26,124 nucleotides of DNA from an uncultured Eubacteriales bacterium (lineage in GTDB: Bacteria; Bacillota; Clostridia; Christensenellales; Borkfalkiaceae). The DNA lies in the NCBI GenBank assembly GCA_905210545.1, contig CAJLXC010000017.1:1-26124 (forward strand), in the 5' to 3' direction. Position numbers and translations under genes: made by a program. This document shows positions 6,443 through 14,360 of the stretch, piece by piece. The notes under the pieces are model-generated. The model saw only the letters and a program-made list of their open reading frames with translations. It did not search any database and was not told the origin of the DNA. The first letter of the stretch is position 1, and every line of letters starts with the position of its first letter.

Positions 6443-8908
6443 ATGTCTAAACAGTTATTCGTTGATCCGATAGAGCTTCGTAAACCCGGAAAAATCCATT
6501 TCGAAGACATCGCGGTAAATCAATACAACAAGAGCATAGCAGACGAAAAGAAAAACTTTTCCAACGCCGATTTCGTGAGAATATTCAACGATATGGCAGT
6601 GCTTCGCGAGTTTGAAAGCATGATAAACTCCATCAAAATCAAGGGAGAATACCAGGGCTTCAAGCATTCATATCCGGGGCCCGCGCACCTTTCCATGGGG
6701 CAGGAAGCCGCTGCCGTAGGTCAGGCTTATAACCTCGATCTCGACGATATGACGTTCGGTTCTCACCGTTCTCACGGCGAAGTTCTCGCGAGAGGTCTCG
6801 CATCTATCTACAAGCTTCCCGACGATAAGCTTTATCAGATAATGAAAGACTTTATGGGCGGCGAAACGCTTGCTCCCGTAGAGAAAATCAACAAAACGGG
6901 CAACGTAAAAGACCTTGCGGTAGACTTCTTGCTTTACGGATTTATGAGCGAAATTTTCGCGAGAAGAACGGGTTTCCACAGAGGAATGGGCGGCTCTATG
7001 CACGTGTTCTTCCTGCCGTTCGGTATTTATCCCAACAACGCTATAGTCGGCGGCGCGGCACCCGTTGCGCTCGGCGCGGCTCTCTATAAAAAAGTAAACG
7101 ACAAAAAAGGCATCGTAATCTCCAACGTCGGCGACGGCGCGGTCGGTTGCGGCGTCGTTTACGAATCGATGAACTTTGCCGCTATGGATCAATTTAAGAC
7201 CTTGTGGGAGAAGAAGGGCGGACTTCCGATACTCTTCAATTTCTTCAACAACGATTACGGTATGGGCGGTCAGACGCGCGGCGAAACGATGGCTTACGAC
7301 TTCCTTGCACGTCTCGGCGCGGGCGTAACGCCTTCCCAGATGTATTCCGAGCGCGTAGACGGATTTAACCCGCTTGCCGTTATAGACGCGGTGGGCAGAA
7401 AGAAGAAGCTTCTTTTAGAGGGCAAAGGTCCCGCTATGCTCGACGTGGTTACTTACCGTTTCGGCGGACACTCTCCGTCGGACGCGATGAGCTACCGCAC
7501 GCCGGAAGAAGTGGAAGCATGGAAAGAGTACGATCCGCTTATCACTTACAGAAAGGCTCTCGTAGACGCCAAGGTAGCAAAAGACGCCAAGTTCGACGAG
7601 ATACTTGCTTCGGTAAGCGAGAGAATGTTAAAGCTTTGCAAGCTTGCGGCAGATCCCGTAGAATCGCCTTATCACGACTTTGCGAAAGATCCGTATTATA
7701 TAGAAAATCTTATGTTCTCCAACGGCGCGGTCGAGAAGATGGAAGACCGTCCCGTAGACGTAAAGATGCCTATGGCGGAAAACCCCAGAGTAAAACAGAT
7801 TGCAAACAAGTTGCGTTACGCTTTCGACGACAAAGGAAACAAGGTTTCCGATATGAAAGCTTTCAATATCCGCGACGGTTTGTTCGAAGCGATTATCGAC
7901 AGATATTATAAAGATCCCACGCTCACTTCTTACGGCGAAGACGTAAGAGACTGGGGCGGCGCGTTCGCGGTTTATAAAGGACTTACGGAAGCTCTTCCGT
8001 ATCACAGACTTTTCAACTCGCCTATATCCGAAGCGGCAATCGTTTCTTCCGCGGTAGGATACGCGCTTTGCGGCGGCAGAGTTATAGTAGAGCTTATGTA
8101 TGCCGACTTTATGGGCAGAGCGGGCGACGAAATCTTCAACCAGCTCGCAAAATGGCAGGCAATGTCCTCCGGAATACTCAAAATGCCGGTTGTTCTCCGC
8201 GTGTCCGTCGGCAGCAAATACGGCGCGCAGCACTCTCAGGACTGGGTTGCGCTTCCCGCGCACGTTCCGGGACTTAAGGTTTGCTTCCCCGCAACGCCTT
8301 ACGACGCGAAAGGTCTTATGAACGCCGCTCTTAACGGCACCGACCCCGTAATCTTCTTTGAAAGTCAGAGAATTTACGGCAAGGGCGAAGAATTCCATAA
8401 GGAAGGCGTTCCCACGGGATATTACGAGATACCGCTCGGCGAACCCGACGTGAAGAGAGTCGGCAGCGACGTTACCATTCTCACCATCGGCGCAACGCTT
8501 TATAAAGCGATGGAAGCCGCTAAAATCCTTTCCGAACAGTACGGGGTAGAAGCCGAAGTCATCGACGCGAGAAGCGTTGTTCCGTTCAACTACGATAAGG
8601 TTGTGGAAAGCGTTAAAAAGACGGGCAAGATCATACTTGCTTCCGACGCTTGCGAAAGGGGTTCTATTCTCAACGACTTTGCGAGAAACATCGGAGAGCT
8701 TTGCTTCGATTATCTGGACGCTCCGCCCGTCGTTTGCGGCGCGAAGAACTGGATTACTCCGCCTCACGAATTCGACGAGGAATTCTTCCCGCAGGCAAGC
8801 TGGATTGTCGACTTTATCAACGACAAGATTATGCCGCTTAAAGGACACGTTTCCAAACAGAACACTTCCGATGCGGAAACGCTGAGAAAAGCAAAGAAAG
8901 GCGTATAA
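6443..8908 (+). CDS. 2-oxo acid dehydrogenase E1, fused alpha and beta subunits
   Basis: An 821-residue thiamine diphosphate enzyme that decarboxylates a 2-oxo acid (probably pyruvate) and acylates the lipoyl groups of E2. The alpha part (about 35-400) has HRSHG (108-112), the TPP/Mg motif beginning GDGAVGCG (230-237) and ending in FFNND (267-271), and FGGHSPSD (340-347). A linker of about 80 residues leads to the beta part (about 475-821), with the conserved SE of SPISEAAI (Glu530), HSQD (597-600) and the transketolase C-terminal domain. Between GDG and NN there is an insert around FKTLWEKKGG compared with common E1 alpha. I chose the ATG at 6443 because AGGAG lies 10 bases before it. It is the last gene of the operon, so the order E2-E3-E1 is unlike the usual E1-E2-E3. 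Confidence 0.93.
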   Translation: MSKQLFVDPIELRKPGKIHFEDIAVNQYNKSIADEKKNFSNADFVRIFNDMAVLREFESMINSIKIKGEYQGFKHSYPGPAHLSMGQEAAAVGQAYNLDLDDMTFGSHRSHGEVLARGLASIYKLPDDKLYQIMKDFMGGETLAPVEKINKTGNVKDLAVDFLLYGFMSEIFARRTGFHRGMGGSMHVFFLPFGIYPNNAIVGGAAPVALGAALYKKVNDKKGIVISNVGDGAVGCGVVYESMNFAAMDQFKTLWEKKGGLPILFNFFNNDYGMGGQTRGETMAYDFLARLGAGVTPSQMYSERVDGFNPLAVIDAVGRKKKLLLEGKGPAMLDVVTYRFGGHSPSDAMSYRTPEEVEAWKEYDPLITYRKALVDAKVAKDAKFDEILASVSERMLKLCKLAADPVESPYHDFAKDPYYIENLMFSNGAVEKMEDRPVDVKMPMAENPRVKQIANKLRYAFDDKGNKVSDMKAFNIRDGLFEAIIDRYYKDPTLTSYGEDVRDWGGAFAVYKGLTEALPYHRLFNSPISEAAIVSSAVGYALCGGRVIVELMYADFMGRAGDEIFNQLAKWQAMSSGILKMPVVLRVSVGSKYGAQHSQDWVALPAHVPGLKVCFPATPYDAKGLMNAALNGTDPVIFFESQRIYGKGEEFHKEGVPTGYYEIPLGEPDVKRVGSDVTILTIGATLYKAMEAAKILSEQYGVEAEVIDARSVVPFNYDKVVESVKKTGKIILASDACERGSILNDFARNIGELCFDYLDAPPVVCGAKNWITPPHEFDEEFFPQASWIVDFINDKIMPLKGHVSKQNTSDAETLRKAKKGV

Positions 8909-8923
8909 TTTCGTCTTAAACGC

Positions 8924-8955
8924 GCGGGCGGCAGAATCTGCCGCCCGCAATTTTT
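8924..8955 (+). terminator. Intrinsic terminator of the dehydrogenase/PDH operon
   Basis: A perfect 10-bp stem (GCGGGCGGCA with TGCCGCCCGC), a 5-base loop, then AATTTTT. It lies 15 bases after the E1 stop. Confidence 0.9.
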
Positions 8956-9039
8956 ATAACGCGGCGCAAAACAAAAACCAAAAAAACAAGCGTGCGAAAC
9001 GAAGCGTAAAAATAAAATTCTTTTCTTTCGCTCGTTTGC

Positions 9040-9068
9040 TTGATTATTTCGTTACGCCGTATTATCAT
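9040..9068 (+). promoter_or_regulatory. Promoter giving a probable leaderless mRNA for lipoate-protein ligase
   Basis: -35 TTGATT (9040-9045), a 17-base spacer, and -10 TATCAT (9063-9068). The ATG at 9076 follows the -10 box after exactly seven bases, where transcription would begin. No Shine-Dalgarno sequence is seen. Confidence 0.55.
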
Positions 9069-9075
9069 TTATTTT

Positions 9076-10068
9076 ATGGAAAAATTTTTATTTTTAACTC
9101 AGGACAATCACGACGCATATTTCAACCTCGCTTCGGAAGAATATCTTTTAAAGCGTAAAGGCGGATATTACATATATTTGTGGCGTAATGCACCTGCGGT
9201 TATAATCGGTATAAACCAGAACGCCGTATCGGAAGTTAATCTCGGCTATACCGAAGCGCACGGCATAAAAGTCGTAAGAAGAATGACGGGCGGCGGCGCG
9301 GTATATCACGACCTTTACAATATCAACTATACGGTTATCGCGCCTTACGACGAGTCCGTGAACAACTACGTAAAATTCACCGCGCCCGTTATAGACTATC
9401 TCAACAGTCTCGGCGTGAAGGCGGAGTTTTCCGGTCGCAACGACGTAACGGTTGACGGAAAGAAAATTTCCGGCAACGCGCAGACGATTTATAACGGCAA
9501 AATAATGCATCACGGCACGCTTCTTTTCAACACGGATATGTCGGTGCTCGGCGACGCGTTAAAGCCGAATAAGCTAAAAACGGAAAGCAAGGGTATAAAA
9601 TCCGTCCGCGCGAGAGTAACCAACATTTACGATTGCCTTCCCGTAAAGATGACCGCGGACGAGTTTTTAAAAGGACTCTCGGAGTATTTCAAAAAGGATT
9701 GCGAGGAATATTTTTTAACGAAAGAAGATATTGCGGAAATAGAAAAACTCTCGAAAGAAAAATATTCCACTTACGAATGGGATATAGGTCGTTCTCCCAA
9801 GGGAAAGAATAAGGCGGAAGCACGTTTTCCGTTCGGAACGCTCGCAGTCAATTTCGACACGGAAAACGGCGTTATTAAAAATGCGGAAATAACCGGCGAT
9901 TTCTTCTCTTTCAAACCGGCGGAAGAACTTGCAAAAAAGCTTGACGGAGTTAAGTTTATTAAAGAAGAAGTAGAAAAGGCTTTGTCCTGCGCAAAGGATT
10001 ATATCGTCGGCGCAGACGGGTACGATATCGCGTCGGCAATTTTCGGCGAATACGAAGGTGTAAAGTAA
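9076..10068 (+). CDS. lplA: Lipoate-protein ligase A
   Basis: A 330-residue cytosolic enzyme that activates free lipoate with ATP and attaches it to lipoyl domains. The catalytic domain has YFNLASEEYLL, RRMTGGGAVYHD (lipoyl-AMP site) and KKISGNAQ with the catalytic Lys, followed by HHGTLLFNTD. The C-terminal accessory domain from about 240 begins at TYEWDIG, so this is the two-domain LplA form. I place the start at 9076, not at the TTG at 9040, because homologues begin just before the YFNLA segment and the TTG lies in the predicted -35 box. Its natural partners are the two lipoyl domains of the E2 at 3320, although it has its own promoter beyond a terminator. The YitT gene starts one base after its stop. 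Confidence 0.92.
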   Translation: MEKFLFLTQDNHDAYFNLASEEYLLKRKGGYYIYLWRNAPAVIIGINQNAVSEVNLGYTEAHGIKVVRRMTGGGAVYHDLYNINYTVIAPYDESVNNYVKFTAPVIDYLNSLGVKAEFSGRNDVTVDGKKISGNAQTIYNGKIMHHGTLLFNTDMSVLGDALKPNKLKTESKGIKSVRARVTNIYDCLPVKMTADEFLKGLSEYFKKDCEEYFLTKEDIAEIEKLSKEKYSTYEWDIGRSPKGKNKAEARFPFGTLAVNFDTENGVIKNAEITGDFFSFKPAEELAKKLDGVKFIKEEVEKALSCAKDYIVGADGYDIASAIFGEYEGVK

Positions 10069-10069
10069 A

Positions 10070-10954
10070 ATGGAAGAAAAAATCGTGAAAAAAGAGAAAT
10101 TCGACGTAAAAACGACGATAAGAAGATACTTTTTTATGATAATAGGCTGTATCTGTTATGCGTTGTCGCTTACCGCGTTTCTTATTCCCAACGAAATAGT
10201 CGGCGGCGGCGTAAGCGGCGCGGCTTCGCTTATCAATATAGTAACGGGCTGGCCTACGGGACTCTTTATAGTTCTTATCAACGTGCCTATTCTGATTATG
10301 GTTTTCAGACTTATGGGCTGGCGGTTTATTCTGCGCTGCTTTATAACCACCGCATCGTTGAGTCTTTTTACCGAACTGTTCACCGCGGCGTTAAAAAACG
10401 CAGAACTTATCACCGATAATAAGCTTCTTGCCGCGCTGTACGGCGGAATTCTGCAAGGCGTAGGCATAGGCTTGTTTATCAAATACGAAATGTCCAGCGG
10501 GGGAACGGAACTTTTAGGCAGACTCACTTTCCATATTTTGCCGTTTTTTACCATAGCCACCCACGTTGCGATTTTAGACGGAATGATAGTCGTTCTCGGC
10601 GCGATCGTGCTTAAAAACGCAGAAAACATTTTATACGCGCTGATACTGATTTTCGCCAGCGCAAAAATCAGCGATCTCGTGATAATGGGCTTTACCAAGT
10701 CAAAGCTTTGTTATATAGTTACCGAAAAAGCAGGGGATATTTCTCAATATCTGATAGAACACAGTCCGCGCGGCGTAACGCTTATTAAGGGCGAGGGAAT
10801 GTATACCAAAACGGAAAAAGGCGTTATTATGACGTGCGTAAAAAGCAATCAGATCGCAAGCCTGAAAGCGTGGGTAAAAACGCTCGACAAGCACGCTTTC
10901 GTGATTGTTTGCGACGCGAATCAGGTTTACGGACAGGGCTTTAATAATATCTGA
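10070..10954 (+). CDS. YitT family membrane protein (DUF2179 C-terminal domain)
   Basis: A 294-residue integral membrane protein of unknown transport or signalling role. It has about five or six hydrophobic segments in the first 200 residues, including FFMIIGCICYALSLTAFLIP, the family motif GGGVSGAASL and GVGIGLFIKYEMSSGGTELL. The soluble C-terminal DUF2179 domain (about 210-290) has SPRGVTLIKGEGMYT and VIVCDANQVYGQGF, both typical of YitT. Its ATG overlaps the previous gene's context (TAA, one base, ATG), so it is probably translated by coupling with lplA. The family occurs in many Firmicutes in several copies; its function is not established. Confidence 0.92.
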   Translation: MEEKIVKKEKFDVKTTIRRYFFMIIGCICYALSLTAFLIPNEIVGGGVSGAASLINIVTGWPTGLFIVLINVPILIMVFRLMGWRFILRCFITTASLSLFTELFTAALKNAELITDNKLLAALYGGILQGVGIGLFIKYEMSSGGTELLGRLTFHILPFFTIATHVAILDGMIVVLGAIVLKNAENILYALILIFASAKISDLVIMGFTKSKLCYIVTEKAGDISQYLIEHSPRGVTLIKGEGMYTKTEKGVIMTCVKSNQIASLKAWVKTLDKHAFVIVCDANQVYGQGFNNI

Positions 10955-10962
10955 TTGAATTT

Positions 10963-11049
10963 TGTCATTGCGGACGCCTTTGACGGACTGCCCTGACGGG
11001 CTTAGTCCTTCGTAGCGATAGCGGAGAAGCGCGAAGCGCGGCAATCTCA
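10963..11049. repeat. Palindromic intergenic repeat with nested hairpin
   Basis: The unit begins TGTCATTGCG and ends GCAATCTCA, outer ends of a type of interspersed palindromic repeat found in many bacterial genomes. Inside, GGACT-GCCC pairs with GGGC-TT-AGTCC (10985-11008) around a TGAC loop, and GAAGCGCGAAGCGCG follows. It fills the 3' flank of the YitT gene and may also end its transcript. Only one copy is in this window, so repetition in the genome is inferred. Confidence 0.6.
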
Positions 11050-11110
11050 TTATAAAATATAAAATTTTTATCCTAAATCGAATTTTTTGGATTTTATCGC
11101 TAAAAAACGT

Positions 11111-11139
11111 TTGATATTATTCAGAGCCTATGGTAAAAT
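11111..11139 (+). promoter_or_regulatory. Promoter of the rpsB-tsf operon
   Basis: -35 TTGATA (11111-11116), 17-base spacer, -10 TAAAAT (11134-11139). Transcription would start near 11146, giving a leader of about 115 bases before rpsB. Confidence 0.75.
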
Positions 11140-11174
11140 AGTATAGCATAAAATTCGCACCCGAATAAGGTCGC

Positions 11175-11230
11175 GCTTTCGTGTTGCCGAAAATTCTTTT
11201 TTTTCAATCGGCAATGTCGCGCGGGAAAGC
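11175..11230 (+). promoter_or_regulatory. Structured 5' leader of rpsB, possible S2 autoregulatory site
   Basis: Two nested helices can form: GCTTTC (11175-11180) with GAAAGC (11225-11230), and TTGCCGA (11184-11190) with TCGGCAA (11208-11214) around a T-rich loop. The structure lies between the promoter and the GGAGG of rpsB. Ribosomal protein S2 controls its own operon through leader structure in some bacteria. That it does so here is inference. Confidence 0.4.
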
Positions 11231-11261
11231 CTTGTCGGGGAGGAAAACGGAGGTATATTTT

Positions 11262-12038
11262 ATGGCAGTAATCACTATGAAGCAGCTCCTTGAAACGGGA
11301 GTTCACTTCGGACACCAGACCAGACGCTGGAATCCGAAAATGAAGAAGTACATCTACGGCGAAAGAAACGGTATTCATATCGTCAATCTCGAACAGACCG
11401 TAGACCTTATCGAAAACGACGTTTATCCGTTCGTGGTAAACGAAGTCAAGAAGGGCAAGAGCGTTCTTTTCGTCGGCACGAAGAAACAGGCTCAGGACGC
11501 TATTAAAGAAGAAGCGGAACGTTGCGGTCAGTATTACATCAATTCCAGATGGCTCGGCGGCACGCTTACCAACTTTAAGACCATTCGTTCCAGAATCGAC
11601 AGACTCAACAAGCTCAACAATATGGAAAAAATGGGCGAATTCGAGCTTCTTCCCAAAAAAGAAGTTATGAAACTCAAAGCCGAAAGAGATAAACTCGAAA
11701 CCAACCTCGGCGGAATCAAAGATATGCGCGGACTTCCCGGCGTTATGTTCATCGTAGATCCCGATCAGGAAGATATAGCGGTTATGGAAGCGAGAAAGCT
11801 TCATATCCCCATCGTGGCGATAACCGATACCAACTGCGATCCCGATCTTATCGACCACGTAATCCCCGGCAACGACGACGCTATCCGCGCCATCAAGCTT
11901 ATTTCTTCCGTAATCGCGGACGCGGTTATAGAAGCTAATCAGGGCGAAGAATTCAAAAAGGACGGCGACGACGCTGTGGAAACGGCAGAAGAAGCTGCTC
12001 CCGCAGAAGAATCCGCAGAAGCGGAAAAAGCCGAGTAA
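11262..12038 (+). CDS. rpsB: 30S ribosomal protein S2
   Basis: A 258-residue protein of the small ribosomal subunit that joins late and helps place S1 and the mRNA. Family motifs are clear: MKQLLETGVHFGHQTRRWNP, ERNGIHIVNLEQT, SRWLGGTLTNFKT, LPGVMFIVDP and IPGNDDAIRAI. An acidic Glu/Ala-rich tail of about 30 residues, beginning near EFKKDGDD, is variable in the family. I chose the ATG at 11262 because CGGAGG precedes it and MAVITMKQLL is the standard start. A longer frame from 11181 covers the leader and is not supported. tsf follows 34 bases downstream, the near-universal rpsB-tsf operon. Confidence 0.98.
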   Translation: MAVITMKQLLETGVHFGHQTRRWNPKMKKYIYGERNGIHIVNLEQTVDLIENDVYPFVVNEVKKGKSVLFVGTKKQAQDAIKEEAERCGQYYINSRWLGGTLTNFKTIRSRIDRLNKLNNMEKMGEFELLPKKEVMKLKAERDKLETNLGGIKDMRGLPGVMFIVDPDQEDIAVMEARKLHIPIVAITDTNCDPDLIDHVIPGNDDAIRAIKLISSVIADAVIEANQGEEFKKDGDDAVETAEEAAPAEESAEAEKAE

Positions 12039-12072
12039 TTTCGGTTTTATCAAACAAGGAGGACATTGAATT

Positions 12073-12966
12073 ATGTTTACAGGTAGCGACGTAATCGCTC
12101 TCCGCCAGAAAACCGGCGCGGGCGTGTTAGATTGCAAAAAAGCGTTGACCGAAACCAACGGCGATATGGAAAAAGCGGTAGATTTTCTGAGAGAAAAAGG
12201 AATTGCGACCGCAGCTAAAAAGGCTTCCAGAATAGCTGCCGAAGGCATCGTTGCGGCTAAAGTAGAAGGCAATACGGGCGTTCTCGTAGAAGTCAACTGC
12301 GAAACCGACTTCGTTGCCAAGGGCGACCAGTATAAGGCGTTCGTCGACGGCGTTGCGGATTACGTTCTTAAAAACGACGTTAAAGACGTGGAAGCTCTTA
12401 TCGAAGCGAAGAAAGAAGAAACCATTGAGGCGACCGCTAAAATCGGCGAAAAAATCGCCATTCGTCGTTTTGCCAAATACACTGCGGAAAACGGCGTTAT
12501 AGAAAGCTATATTCATATGGGCGGCAAGGTAGGCGTTCTCGTCGAAATCGACGGCTGCACCTGCGACGCGACGCACGAGCTTGCGCACGATATCGCTCTT
12601 CAGATAGCTGCGGCAAAGCCCCTTTATATCAAGACGGAAGAAGTTCCCGCGGAAGTTATCGACCACGAGAAAGAAATTCTTATCGCGCAGATTAAAAACG
12701 ATCCCAAACTCGCTAACAAGCCCCAACAGATTATCGAAAAGATGGTCGAAGGCAAAGTCGGCAAGTATTACGACGAAAACTGCCTTTTAAAGCAGGCGTT
12801 CGTTAAAGATCCTTCTCTCACGATAGAGCAGGTTTTAAAGAACTTCAACGCGAAAGCGGGCAAAACTCTTTCTATAGCGAGATTCACCCGTTTTGAAATG
12901 GGCGAAGGTCTTGAAAAGAAAAACGAAGATTTCGCCGCGGAAGTTGCCGCTCAGATGAAAAAATAA
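12073..12966 (+). CDS. tsf: Translation elongation factor Ts
   Basis: A 297-residue nucleotide exchange factor that reloads EF-Tu with GTP. The N-terminal UBA-like domain has LRQKTGAGVLDCKKAL. The core carries the conserved EVNCETDFVAK, and the segment HMGGKVGVLVEID marks the second subdomain. The protein keeps a full-length dimerisation region and ends in an EF-Ts-typical short helix. AAGGAGG lies before the ATG. Its stop is followed by a strong terminator at 13006. Confidence 0.98.
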   Translation: MFTGSDVIALRQKTGAGVLDCKKALTETNGDMEKAVDFLREKGIATAAKKASRIAAEGIVAAKVEGNTGVLVEVNCETDFVAKGDQYKAFVDGVADYVLKNDVKDVEALIEAKKEETIEATAKIGEKIAIRRFAKYTAENGVIESYIHMGGKVGVLVEIDGCTCDATHELAHDIALQIAAAKPLYIKTEEVPAEVIDHEKEILIAQIKNDPKLANKPQQIIEKMVEGKVGKYYDENCLLKQAFVKDPSLTIEQVLKNFNAKAGKTLSIARFTRFEMGEGLEKKNEDFAAEVAAQMKK

Positions 12967-13005
12967 CCCCTGAAAATAAAAATTTTTCAAGGTTGAGAGA
13001 ATTTG

Positions 13006-13033
13006 AAAAGCCGTTGCAAAAGCAACGGCTTTT
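13006..13033 (+). terminator. Intrinsic terminator of rpsB-tsf
   Basis: AAAAGCCGTTGC, an AAAA loop, then GCAACGGCTTTT: an uninterrupted stem that runs into a T tract, 40 bases after the tsf stop. Confidence 0.92.
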
Positions 13034-13104
13034 ATCGTTATTTTTAACTAAAACGCGCTGTTTTGACTACAAAATATATAAAAATCGCAGTTTTTTGTCG
13101 TAAT

Positions 13105-13139
13105 CGCTTCGATACGTCCGGACGGGATTTTCTGAAGCG
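13105..13139. other. Inverted repeat in otherwise featureless intergenic DNA
   Basis: CGCTTC (13105-13110) and GAAGCG (13134-13139) flank the perfect 10-bp palindrome CGTCCGGACG (13115-13124). It lies between the tsf terminator and the next promoter, so it may be an operator or simple extrusion-prone DNA. I see no gene in the 305 bases from 12967 to 13271. Confidence 0.3.
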
Positions 13140-13184
13140 TCAGGTCTGAAATTTAAAAACGTGTAAAAAAATCGGGCGTAACCC

Positions 13185-13213
13185 TTTACTTTAATTTTGC
13201 ATTGTGATATACT
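13185..13213 (+). promoter_or_regulatory. Promoter of the SIS-domain gene
   Basis: -35 TTTACT (13185-13190), 17-base spacer, -10 TATACT (13208-13213). The start would lie near 13220, with GGAGG at 13259-13263 before the ATG. Confidence 0.65.
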
Positions 13214-13271
13214 TTAATTAAATAAAAACAAGGGGCAAAGAGTTCCCGGAAAACAGTTTGGAGGCTATAAT

Positions 13272-14354
13272 ATGGAATACAGAGATACGTTGATGTGGAA
13301 AGAGATTAACGAAACGCCGAAAATCTTCGGAGAGATTCAGTCTGTAAACGCAGAGGTTATGAATAATCTCGTCGCGGCGATAAAGGCAAGCAAAGCGACC
13401 AACTTCGTTGCGGCGGCAAGAGGAACGAGCGATCACGCGCTTATTTTCTTTAAGTATCTTTTAGAAATCAATTCCGGGTATACCGTCGGATTATCCGCTC
13501 CCAGCGTTATAACTTTATATAAAGGCAAAATAGATTATTCCAACAGCATCGTTATAGGTTGCAGCCAGAGCGGCAAAGCGGCGGACGTGCTTGAAGTAAT
13601 AAAGAAAGGCAACGAACAGGGCGCGATTACGATAGGCGTTACCAACGATAAGGAAAGCCCCATCGCGAAAGAAGCTAAATTCCATCTTTACTGCGACTGC
13701 GGAGAAGAAAAGAGCGTTGCCGCAACCAAAACGTTCAGCGCGCAATTGTATCTCTTGCTGTGGCTTGCCGCAGAGCTTTCCCGCAATAAGGACGATTTGG
13801 AACACCTTAAAAACCTCAGGAAAGAAATAGAAAGCGTTATTCCGCAGATAGACGAGCTTACCACCGTTTATGCGGATAAATTCAAAAACATGAAGAGCGG
13901 CTTCGTTCTTTCGCGCGGCGTTACTTACGCAATCGCGCTGGAAGCTACTCTTAAATTGCAGGAAACCTGTTATATTCAGATGAAAGGTTATCCCGGGAGC
14001 GATTTCTATCACGGACCTATGGCTATGGTCAACGAAGAAACGCCCGTGGTGATTTATTGCGCTAAAAACAACGGGGACGAAGAAATGCAGAGCCTTGTCC
14101 GCGCGGATCAGATCAAGCTTATAGAAAAGATGATAAGCTTAAACGCGCCCGTGCTTCTCGTTACCAACGACTGCGTGCTTACCGGTAAGTTTAACAAGTG
14201 CAACGACGCGCTTATCAATTTCAGCGTACCGGAAGAGGTTATGATGTTTGCGTTCGCGCTGTTCGCGCAGATGTTCGCCTGCAAGATATCCTGCGGTATA
14301 GGCAACAACCCGGATTCGCCCAGAGCGCTCAAGAAAGTTACGATAACCAAATAA
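13272..14354 (+). CDS. Double SIS-domain sugar isomerase/deaminase (NagB-II/AgaS/GlmS-C type)
   Basis: A 360-residue cytosolic protein resembling the isomerase half of glucosamine-6-phosphate synthase without the glutaminase domain. SIS domain 1 (about 35-170) contains AARGTSDHA and the sugar-phosphate loop GCSQSGKAADVLE, then KSVAATKTFSAQ. SIS domain 2 (about 200-335) has LSRGVTYAIALEATLKLQET and YPGSDFYHGPMAMV. The C terminus, NPDSPRALKKVT, matches the end of NagB-II-type glucosamine-6-phosphate deaminases. A role in amino-sugar catabolism is likely, but an isomerase or a GlmR-like regulator is possible. It is a single gene with its own promoter and a shared terminator. Confidence 0.88.
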   Translation: MEYRDTLMWKEINETPKIFGEIQSVNAEVMNNLVAAIKASKATNFVAAARGTSDHALIFFKYLLEINSGYTVGLSAPSVITLYKGKIDYSNSIVIGCSQSGKAADVLEVIKKGNEQGAITIGVTNDKESPIAKEAKFHLYCDCGEEKSVAATKTFSAQLYLLLWLAAELSRNKDDLEHLKNLRKEIESVIPQIDELTTVYADKFKNMKSGFVLSRGVTYAIALEATLKLQETCYIQMKGYPGSDFYHGPMAMVNEETPVVIYCAKNNGDEEMQSLVRADQIKLIEKMISLNAPVLLVTNDCVLTGKFNKCNDALINFSVPEEVMMFAFALFAQMFACKISCGIGNNPDSPRALKKVTITK

Positions 14355-14360
14355 ACTAAA

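Noticed and set aside
8989..9041. Imperfect inverted repeat (CAAGC...AAACGA and TCGTTTGCTTG) before lplA
   Set aside because: The arms pair only with a five-base interruption, and part overlaps the -35 box; not convincing as a terminator or mobile element.
10955..11110. A further small gene in the YitT-rpsB gap
   Set aside because: Frames there are products of the palindromic repeat, lack ribosome sites and show no protein-like composition.
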